Below, in pieces: positions 9,189 through 21,100 of a stretch of 60,915 nt of DNA. Origin of the DNA: Chitinophagaceae bacterium (GTDB lineage Bacteria; Bacteroidota; Bacteroidia; Chitinophagales; Chitinophagaceae). The notes under the pieces were generated by a model, which did not search any database, was not told where the DNA came from, and saw nothing but the letters and a program-made list of their open reading frames with translations. The stretch spans positions 1-60,915 of the forward strand of contig JAIXOJ010000135.1 of assembly GCA_027486835.1 (NCBI GenBank), in the 5' to 3' direction. The position numbers and the translations under genes are program-made. Within the stretch, counting starts at the first letter, position 1, and each line of letters starts with the position of its first letter.

Positions 9189-12100
9189 CTATTCCACAGC
9201 AAGTGTAGTAGTAGCAACTACTTTGTTGGTGTCAGCAGACTGGATGCTGATGTTGTAAGCACCAGCAACTAATTTACTAGCCGTAGTAATAAGTTGTCCT
9301 GCATTGGTACCATTATGGTTAATGATGGATTCATGTACTTTTTGGCCTAAGCTGTTGTACATCGTCACTACATATTTACCAGCAACTGCTTCACTGCCTA
9401 AACGAACGGTTACCGATTTACCTACCATTGGGTTAGGATATACACTTAGGCTTGCAGCAGCTATTGGTGTAACAGTAGCTGTCTTTGCAGCAGCCTTAAA
9501 TAAAATGCTAAAGCGATTGGCGTAAGTAGCGGCATTAGCAGCATCTACTTGGAAGCTGATTTGGTTTGCTTCCGTTTTCAATGCGGTAGTAGTATTGCCA
9601 AACGCATCTGCCAAATACACATCTAATCCTTCTGCTTTATAAGCACTAGCATCGATGTTTAAAGAGTAAGTACTAGTGGTCATTTTATCAAGACTCAAAG
9701 GCACTATATCTTCTGCTTGTGCAGGTTGACGACCTTCGATGCTCAGCATTTGACCTTTGTTTACAATGGCTAGATTTTCTCCATTGTTCATCATTTTCAC
9801 AGCATCTTCAGTACGTATGTCGTTGCTAAAGCGGCTATCAAAAACCACTACCGATGCATCCATCTTTTTCCAGTCGCTACCTTCTGCTTTCATCAAGCTG
9901 ATGGCCAATTTACTTCTGCTAGCAGTAGAACCAAACACGGATGTTTTAGTTGAACTGATGGCTTTGTCGGCCTCCGTGATAGTTAAGCTAGGTGAAGTGC
10001 TAGCATTATTTTGTACAAATATTGCCTGACCAGCTTGTATGTAGCGTGCACCTGTTGCTAAGTTACTTGCCACGTCGGTAAAGGCGTTATACGTAACATA
10101 TGCTCCAGATGAACCGATAGTTGGGTCAAGATAGTAGTAAGCAGGTCTTAGATTCACAACTCGACCATTATCGTACATATTCTTCCAATCTATAGGTGCT
10201 ACATATGGGTTACCTACAGAACTAAAGCTGGTATCTGTAGTACCATTCAGACCAAATGAAGCACTATTATATGTTGAACCAGAAACTGTATTTGTAACTC
10301 CTGTTTTGGTATATACAACATTGCCTGTGATTAATCTTCCAGTTGCCCTTAACGCAGTTGAATTAACCATTAATAACATGCCTGTAGTGCCAACTGTAGA
10401 TATAGGAGTAGTGTATAAATTAAAGGTTCTATCACCACGTACTAACACACGATAACCAGTGTAAGGATTTAAGCTAGTAGTCTTCGTATTTGTAACAGCT
10501 GTCCATACCCCTGCATTACTAAAGTTGTAGGCAGATTTCACACTGTTTACTGTTTGGTCTAAACCATTGGTAGCATCAACTCCATGACTTGTAGTGGTTG
10601 CGGTTGTACCTGTAATGAATAGGCCATAACCAGCATTGCCATAACTACCACCCTCTTGCCAGTTGTTGTATATACTTCCAGCGTTGAATACACTAGCAGA
10701 CATATCTCTCCAAGCACGATAACCTTTAGGAATGTAACGCTCTACAATTACATTTCCGTTAACAGCACCCGATACTGGAGCAACAACAGCAGAGTTAGCA
10801 ATTGAGGTAGATTTCAAGGTAAGTAAACCATTTGTGGTAAGCGTACCAGTAGTCAGGTAAAGAACGCCTGTTACATTTAATTGTGTAGAAGAACCAGAGT
10901 TAATCGTTACACCAGCATTATTATTGATAGTTAGACTGTTTACACTAGTAGGTAAACCAGAACCAGTGATTTGCGCAGCAGTACCATTGTAAGTCACATT
11001 AATACCGTTAGCGATAGTCCTCGTATTAGTTCTAATGTTTCCAGTACTAGATCCTACAGCAGCTATACCCAAAGTAGAACCAACACTTAAGTTAGCCCCT
11101 GTCTTAATATTCACTTCCGTACCTGTAACTGTGTTGTTACCTAAAATCAATGTACCTCCGTTTTCAACAGTTAAAGTACCAGTAACGTCTAATGCATTAG
11201 AAAGGGTTGCCACACCAGTACTTGTTACCGTGACATTAATATAAGAGCCACTAATTGATTGCGTATTGCTTACAATTAGATTACCACGTGTTGTAAAGCT
11301 ATTTGCAGCACAGCCACTGTTAGTACCATTTGAATTTACTGGATTAACCTTCCAGTAATAGGTTGTTCCATTCAACAAACTAATACCATTAGTTAATGTG
11401 TTGTAAGAGGTAACACCTATTCCTTGAGCAATCCTTGCAGAAACACTATTTGTAGTAACTAATGCTTGGTTTGTACTTAAATAGACATCATAACCAGTAG
11501 GATTACCAGAACCAGCTGTCCATGAGAATGTAATGCCATCTGAAGCTAAAGAACCACTTGAGCCATTTGCAGGCGATACAATGCTTACACAAGAAGGTGT
11601 ACTACCAAGTGTGGAGAATTGGGCCGTGTTAGAGGAACATCCGGTCGCCGAACCATTAATACCAATAGCAGTTACTTTCCAGTAGTAGGTAGTACCAGCA
11701 GAAAAAGTATTAGCTGGTACAGTATAGCTAGTAGTAGAAACAGTTGTATTAACAATAGGACTTGTATAAGAAGAATTGTCTGCCAACACAACTGAGTAAG
11801 AGGTTGCATTGGTAGCAGCAGTCCACGTAAGAGGTGTTGTTACTTGAGCACTTCTAGAAGTACCTAAACTTACTAAACCAGTAGCACAACTAGGTAACGG
11901 TGTAGAAACAGTTATGGTGAAACCAGTACTAGGCGTAATACCACCAGAAGCACCACTATACACTCTTAGATAATAAGTATTTCCAACGACAGTGGTTAAA
12001 TCTTGAGATCTAGTTTGTCCAGCTCCAGTTGGAGTTAAACAAGTTCTATTGGTAGTTGCAGTCGAATTAGTGATACAAGAACCTCCGCCTGAACCACCAT

Positions 12101-15100
12101 TCCATAACTCGATTCCTAAATTGAACCCAGCACCTGGTACAACCGAAACATTGGTATAGGTTGACGTAGCAGTAAACTTGTACCAAACATCACCAGCAGA
12201 TGTACTACCACCACAATTTGCAGGAACATTAGCTGAAACAGTAGCGTTAGAAGTACTACCACTTGATAATGGTGTGCCAATAGTTAAAGCTATTGCTCCA
12301 CTACAATCATCATTAACTAATGGAACAGCTTTTGTCCAAGCACTGATGATTATGTTATCTGTAGTAGCCGCTGTACCTGTATTAATAACACGAGCTAGAA
12401 TTACCTGACCAACAGAGGTTGGAAGACATGCAGATACACAAGTTAATCCCGTAGCACTCATCGTTGATGTTGCACCATTAGCCGAGCTTGAAGTGGTAAC
12501 TGCATTTAATAAATCATATGTTGTGCCATCCCTTAATTCTAATTTTCCATCTACATTGCTAGAACCCAATAAGCGAACAAAAATGGAATCAGTAGTTGAT
12601 GTAGCCGTTATTTTATACCAAACATCTGACTTAGCTTTATTTGTATTTACGTTAGTTAAGCCATTGTTATTGGTGTAACCGTTTAGGGTTTGAGAAGCAT
12701 TAAAGTCAGTTGATTCACCAACTGGCAAAGAGGATAAATTACCTGAAGAACTTATCACAGATAATAAATCGGTTGCTGTAGTAGGTTCATCATTAGTAAC
12801 TGTTAATGCAGATGCACTATATGTTTGAACAGTAGTACCTGGAGTGAAACTTAAGGATGTATTCGCTTTTGGTACCCAAACATTTGAAACAGTAGTAGAT
12901 TGAGCAAAATTTAAGACCTGAGATGCTTGTTGGTTTAAATAAGTAGACCCAGAAGTATAATCTGAAATACCAAGTCTGTATGTCCAAGCGGTACTTGTAT
13001 TACCAATGTATGGCCACATGTCACCATAAACAAATTCAATCTTATTAGTCCCCTCATATAGTTTAACTTGAAAATTAAGGTTAGGTCCAGCATTTACAAA
13101 CTTCTCCATCCCTATCCATTCAACAGTTAGTACTCTACTACCGGTTGTGCCACTAATTTGGTATAAAATTGAACTATTCAAAGAATTTAGGATAACGCTT
13201 GAATTACCAGAATTACCAGAACCTGGATTACCCGCAGTTACTAAATCAGCTACAAATGGAGCCAAACATCTTGGGTGAACACTGATTGCAGTACTAGAAA
13301 TACTCGTTTGGTCTGTATATCCTTCATCCAAAACTACATAGCCATTAACATTTGCTCTTAGTGATGAAATTAATTTACCTTGATACCTAAAATTAAATCC
13401 ACTTGGTAATGTTAACGCGCCAGAGGTATTTTCATCAGTCGGGTATGTACCATTAATTGCCCAACCTGTAAAAGGACTACCTGTTTGAGCTATCGAAGAA
13501 TAACTAACATTAGTATTTCTAGCTATCGTGTAGGTGTTTAACGGTTGATTTTGTAATGTGAAGTTTGTACTAGCAGAGTAATTACTAGTGCTTCCACTAC
13601 ATGTACTGCCCACTTGTATTTCATAAGTATACCCACCTAATAATCCAGTTAAACTAATCGGACTTGCTGTTATACTTCCCGTTGTCCAAGTAGTGGTTCC
13701 TTGTACACGATAACGATATACATAACTCAAAGCAGCAAGATTACCAGTAAATGGAATGGATGCGGCCGTATTTGATGAAACAGTTGGAGTTCCAATTGTT
13801 GGAGGTGCACAGCCAACAACATTCACAGTTACAGTGGCTGAATTTGTACAACCATTAGAAGTAGCAGTTGCTTGATAGGTTGTACTGCTAGTTAAAGCCC
13901 CAGTATTATATGTTGATGCTGTTGACAAACTTGTGGTACTTGGTGGAATTGTCCAATTGATGGTACCAGCACTAACAGTAGCTGATAAGGCAGATGAAGC
14001 ACCTGTTAAAATATCCGTAGGATTAGCATTTACAGATATAGTAGGAGTGGCATTTACAGTAACAGTTCTGGTAGCAGTATTTACGCACCCTGTAGTTGAG
14101 TTAGTAGCAGTTAAAGTAAATGTTGTTGTACCAGCAGCTGACGGCTTAGCATAAACAGTATTAGCACTAACGCCTGTATAACTAGTCGTTGCTCCAGCAT
14201 TACTATATAAGTTAGTTACTGGAGACCATACGTAGCTATTATAATTCCCAATTGTACTAGTTACACTTAATCCATCAATACTTGTTCCAACACCACAAAG
14301 CGTAGAACCTGTATTTACAGTTAATGCTGGAGCAGTAGAATAATTTAATGCTATAGCGGTTCTACCTCCATTATTTGTACAAGTACCATTAGTAACTTCT
14401 ATATAATAGGTAGTACTTCCAAAAATAGTAGGCGTGGGATATGGTACACCTGTGTAAAGTAGATTTCCACCAGTTGAAGCATCGTACCACTTAACAATAT
14501 CATTAGATGTTAAAGACGCAACATTAGTTAGGGTAAGATTTTTTGATGTTGAACCACAAATAGACACAGGCGTCGAAACGGTTGGCTTTACTGGTAAAGG
14601 AAGTACTGTTATAGTAGTATCCGCAGTATTGCTACAACCATTCTGAGTAAATGTAACTGTATATTTTGTAGTAGAAGAGGGAGTAACATTGATCGTAGAA
14701 GTGGTTGCCCCACCTGGAGACCACAAATAGGTTACTCCTGTAGCATCAAAACCTTGAACATTAATAACGTAGTCCTGGGTTTGTCCTGAAGCAAAACTTG
14801 TGCAGGCATCAGTACTAGCAAAAGAGGAAGTTCTGGTTCTAATTCGCAAAACAGTAACCCCACTAGTAAGACTCGTAGGTAATGTAAATGACATAGAAGA
14901 ATTTGCAGGGTTAGAAGTACTATAAGCAAGAACTTCTACATATTCTGTTGACTCAAAAGTTCCACTTCTATCGTAGTCAATCCAGACACCAACTTGATAA
15001 GGAGAACCAGCATAAGTATTTGAAATTGTATAGGTAGACCCTGCATTTAGTGTAACCAAAGGAGAACTTGCAGAACCATATACATTATATGCAGTCGTAC

Positions 15101-18100
15101 TGGATGTTGTATAATTTAAAGAACCAACCGTTAAATTAGTGACATATGTTCCAGTGAACGAATGCAAGCTACTTCCAGTAACACAACTATAAGTAGGTAA
15201 TGTTTGAGGCCCAGAAGCTATGGTACCAGCTACCACACTTACTGAAGTAGACCCACCTGTACAAATTTGTGAATTAGTTGCATCAATACTTGCAGCAGAT
15301 GGCAGTACGTTTACAGTTGCAGTTAATGTACTAATTGTGGTACAAAAGCCATCATTTGCTGTAAGCGTATATATGATTGTACCAGTTGCTGTTGGTGTTG
15401 CAACTTTAGATGTATTACTTGTACTTGAGGTGCCTGCACCTGAAGGTAAACCGTTTCCTGTTGTAACGGAAGTCCAAGAATAAGCATAGCTAGTATTGGA
15501 GCTTGATACCGCCAAAGTAATATTTTGGCCAAAACAAGCAGTTGATGTAGAAGCATGACCGTTTATTGTTGCATTGACTGCTGTTGGTTGTGAAACTGTA
15601 ACATCAATTTGTGTTCTTGCACTTTCGCAACCTGATGCATTTACTATTGAAACCCAAAGAGAATTAACCCCTGCACTTACGGGGTAATTTGTATAAATAT
15701 AATCTCCACTGGTAGCACCTACTATTGCGGTTCCTCCAGAAGATACAGTGTACCACCTATAAGAAGAACCAGAACCTGCACCAGTAGCACGATAGGTAGG
15801 AATACCGCATTGTGCCGATACAGTGCTATTATTAGTTGGTGCGCTTGGTAGCGCATTCACCGTAACTGCCACACCATTAGATGAAATAGGACAACCTGAA
15901 ACAGTTGATGTTGCAGTGTATGTTTTAGTAGAAGTAGGAGATACCGTAAGCGGATTTGTAGTTCCAACTACACTTGTGCCATCAGACCATGAGAAGGCTG
16001 TTGGGGTAATTGACCCAACTCCGTAAAATGTTGTATTTAATCTAGATGTTGATAAAGAAGCAGAATTTGTAGCTGCTGTAGAGGTATAAGCGACCGTATT
16101 TGCTACAGTAGTTGTATAATAGGTTGTTGAATTATTAGTTGAATTTGCACCATTATGTACTACTTGTAATACAATATTAGAAGTTCCATCCCAATTAAAT
16201 GGTGCATCAAAAGTAATTACTTGTAACCCTGTAGCAGTATGGGTATATGTTTTTGGGGTGAAGACTGAAGTAAAACCACTAGTGGTATCTACAAATGCTG
16301 TTAAAGCAGTTAGTGTTGTATTACCAACTTTCACTCTAAAACTAGAATTAGTGGCCGCATCGCCGAGTGATGTGATATCAAAAGCTATAGCAGTTATATT
16401 ACCTGCAGCTAAACCAGCAGCTTGTAATTCGGCTGCAGTGTACAAAAGTTGCATTCTATAAGATCCCCATCTATTACAAAAAGCAGTTGGTTGACTAGTA
16501 GCACTAGTTAAACTTGTACCTGTACCAACAATTGCCGTTCCACCAGGCGCAAAAACAGATACACTCAAGTTTGTTGGAGAACCAGAACATATTGGATTTA
16601 CGGAAACACTTGCACTTGAACTTGCTCCAACTAAAGGATTTATTACTGTTACTTGAACTGTACTTGTATTAGAGCAACCCAATGTAGCGTCTATACCTGT
16701 GATTGTATATGTATAAGTACCCGCTGCTGTTGGCGTTATTGTAATATCTTTTCCTGATGTACCAGAAACTGAAATACCACTTCCAGCTTGGGGGCTAGCA
16801 GTCCAAGTATAAACATAAGTATTTGTCGTACCAGATTTTGTAGCACTTAAGTCAACAGTAGTACCTAAACAAACCCCAGAGGTCTTGCTTGCTGCGGCTG
16901 TTAATCCGTCCGCCGAATTTACTGTAACACTCACAGCTGTTCGTGAGCTTTCACATCCATTAACTATTTCAGTAACATAAAATATTGATGTAGTATTTAT
17001 AGATGTTTTATAGGTTGTTGAAGGATCTGTTTGCAATGCTGTTCCACCCGTAGCCGCAGCATACCAAGAGAACGATTTTGGCGTGTTAGACGTATTAGAA
17101 CTTACCGAAACTGTTGGTATTCCTGCACCACACTGAACAGAAGGAGTGCCAGCAGATGGGGCTGTTGGCAAAGCATTGACTGTAACAAGAGCACCTGTAC
17201 CAACAATAGTACAACCAGATATTGTAGCGGTTGGCGTATAAGTTTTTGTTGATGATGGCGTAACTGTTAGTGGATTGGTTGAACCAACAACAGTTGAACC
17301 ATCTGACCATGAATACGCAGAAGGAGTAGGTGCAAAATTTCCTGAGAAAGTAAATTTAGGCCTATTTGAATAGGTTAAATAAACTGTTGAACTACCACAG
17401 ATTGAGCTCCCTGACGTTGCAGTAGTGTTGTGAGCATTTACGCTACATACATAACTTGTGGCATCAGCTGTTACTGTATTTGATTGAGTTGCTGTGGTAC
17501 TACTATTACCCCAGCAGAATTTTAATAGTATGTTCGAAGTGCCATCCCATGCAAAGGCATTTGTAAAGGTTATTGTATTTGTTCCTATTACCGGGGTTAC
17601 GCCCGTTGAATTTGAGTAAACAGTTGTAAAACCAGTTGTAGCCAAAGTACTTAATGCAGTTGCAGACGTATGTTGAATACCTAAACTAAAGTCTGGCATT
17701 ATGGTAGTTCCAGAAGTTACAAATAAACTTAGTGCTGTAATGTTTCCCGCAGATAAACCAGCAGCCGTAAGTTCACTTGCTTTCACTAAAATTTGCTGTT
17801 GTGTATGAGACCATGAACTATTAAAAGGATTGTCGTATGTAGAGGCAGTACTTGCACCACTACCAACAGTACCAGATCCATTTTTTGTAAGAACTAAACT
17901 TAGGTTAGTTGAAGAACCTGCACAAATTGGACTTGCTGATGCAGTAGCACTTGCCGTAATTCCTGCTGTTGGATTAATAACTGTAATTTGGATTGTACTT
18001 GTATTTGTACATCCTCTATCAATATCTACACCTGTTATTGTATAAGTGTAAGTGCCTGAAGCTGTTGGCGTTATGGTTATCGCGCTTCCAGATGTTCCAC

Positions 18101-21100
18101 CACTTGGAACGCCACTACCAACTTGTGGACTTGCAGTCCATGTAAATACGTAATTATTGGTAGAACCAGATTGATTTACACTCAAGTTAATAGATGAACC
18201 TAGGCAGACACCAGTAGTTTGACTGGCAGTTGCAGTTAAACCGTCCGCACTATTTACAGTAACACTTGCTGGTGTCCTTGTAGCACTTTCACAACCACTA
18301 ACTGTTTCAGTAACATAGAAAGTTGTTGTGGCATTTATGGAACTAGAATAAGTTGTAGAACTAGATGTTTGAAGTGCCGTACCACCAGTTGACGCCGCAT
18401 ACCATGAAAAGCTTTTTGGTGTGTTGGAAGTATTTGAACTCACCGATACTGTTGGTATGCCCGAACCACACTGTACAGATGTTTCGCTGGCATTTGGTGC
18501 TGAAGGAAGTGGCTTAACAGTTACAACAGAGGACTGCAAAGAGCCGGAGCAACCATTTAATGTTGCTGTTGCAGTATAAGTTCCTGTTACATTTGACTCT
18601 GTTGCATTCGTAACTATTTGAGATGAAGATGAACCACTAGCAATCGCTGGTCCAGTTAATGTTGATGCCCATGACCACGCGTAGTTTGCAGAAGCATTTG
18701 TGCTAGCTGTGATATTCCAGTTGTATAAGAAATAATATGTTGTACTTGTACCACTAATATAACCACTAGTAATACTACCTACTGAACCTAAAGCATAGGG
18801 GAAACCGCCTAAAGAACTTTCTCTTACTAATGAAGCAGAACCAGAGGTAACCAGCAAACGATAAGCAGTACCTACAGGAACGCTCCAACCAAGAGCAGCT
18901 GTATATGGAGTAGTTGTTCCGATTACTCCCGTACCAGCAGGGGCTGTAAAGGTTGATGAAGTTTGGAGTACCGTACCAGTATTGTCTTGTAATTGAATAA
19001 CAAAAGTTCCAGAAGAAGTAGAACCATTGAATACGTCAACTGAATTCAAAGTAAATGCAGAAGAAGCATCGAATACCAAACCATAACTAAAAGGGGTAGT
19101 ATTTCCAATATTAGCTGGTGCAGTTCTTGCACCATTAAAAGTAGATTGTGAAAATATTGCTCCTGCCAATGAAACTGTAGAACCACTACAAACTGATGAA
19201 GGAGTCGCAGTTACACTAGTTATTACAGGATTTGCATTAACAGTAAATGATGCAGTAGCCGTCGCAGTACAACCACCACCTGTAGCCGTCAAGGTGATTG
19301 TTTCAGGAGAAGATGTTGCGGAGGTGCGTTTATAATAGATAGTGGTGAACGTACTTGTTGTTCCATCATAAGGAGTAGTAGCACTACTATTTGTATATAA
19401 ATTTGTGCTAGGACTCCAAATGTAACTACTATAATTTGACAATGTTGATGTTACGCTAATAGGAACTATTGTACCAACACAGGTAGTTTGTGACCCTGTT
19501 GGAGAAATAGTTACTGCTGTAGGGTCATTTGCAACCGCTGCACAAGCAACTCTTGGGCTTTCACAACCACTAGCATCGGTAACCGTAGCCCAATATGTAT
19601 TGGTTGCACCGCCACCTGTATATGTACCTGGGGTATATGCTAAAGATGTTGCACCAGCTATTGCCGAACCACCACTTGAAGCAGCATACCATTTAATGGT
19701 TGGACTGCTTACTTCTGTTGTGATGGTGTAGGTTGGCAAGCCACACTGTGGGCTTGTGGTTACATTTGTTGGAGATGCCGTTATTGCATTCACAGTAACT
19801 GAAACACCTGTAGCAGAAATGGTACAACCTGAAATATTTGCAGTTGGCGTATAAGTCAAGGTTGAAGACGGACTTATGACTAAAGGACTATTTGTACCAA
19901 TTACCCCTGTACCATTTGACCAAGACACTGATGATGGTGTTACTGGAGCAACACCATAAAAAGTTGTATTTAATCTGGTTGTTGCTAAAGATGCAGAATT
20001 AGTTGCAGCCGTTGAAGTATAGGCAACAGTATTTGCAACAGTAGAAGTATAATATGTAATTGAATTATTTGTTGAATTTGCACCATCATGCACCACTTGT
20101 AAAACTATATTGGAAGTTCCATCCCAATTAAAAGGCGCATCAAAAGTTATTACTTGCCATCCTGATGCAGTATGGGTATAGGTTTTAGGCGTGTAAACTG
20201 TTGTAAAGCCTGTGGTTGTATCAACAAATGCTGTTAATGCAGAGAGTGCTGAATTGCCAATTTTTACTCTAAAATTGGCGTTAGTTGCTGCATCACCAAG
20301 ACTGGTTATATTGAAAGCTATAGCTGTAATATTACCAGCAATTAAACCAGCTGCCTGCAACTCTGCTGCTGTATATAATTGTTGCATTCTATAAGATGCC
20401 CATCTATTACAAAAAGCAGTTGGTTGAGTTGTAGCCGTGGTTAATGTAGTGCCAGTGCCAACAATTGCAGTACCTCCAGGAGCTTTTACAGATACACTTA
20501 AACTTGTTGAGGAGCCTACACACACAGGACTTACAGAAGCAGCAGCGGTTGCCGCTGCGCCAGCTATGGGCAGATAAACATAACTAGATCCTATAGTAGT
20601 GGTAGATAGTGATAATGAGTTTGAGCTAGTAATACTCCATGTAACTGTTGTTCCACCTGAAGTTGGTTCTGGTATGGTGTAAGAATATGTTCCACTAGAG
20701 TTGGTCATTGCAAATGGACCTGCTGCTGTACCATTGTTATAACTAATTGTTACGCTAGTAATAGTTCCACTTGGCGTTGTAGGAGTTACAGAAATAACTG
20801 TACCAGAACCTGCAGTACAAACATTAGAAGGGACTGTTAAACTTGCATTGGCTGGTGCGGGCGAAACACCAACAAACTCGTCTGCCCCTACATCTGGATT
20901 ACTTGCGTTTCGAGTATTTCCATCAACATCATCTGTAATGCCAGAAATTGCTATACCGCCACCCTCACATCTAGTATTTAATGAATTAACTAGGTGTAAA
21001 AAGGAGGTTGAAGTGCCAGTAGCAGGACCGGTAAGACTTTGAAAGAAAACGCCTGCTGTTGAAGAAACAGTTTCTGTAAACGAATTACTTTCTCTGGGAC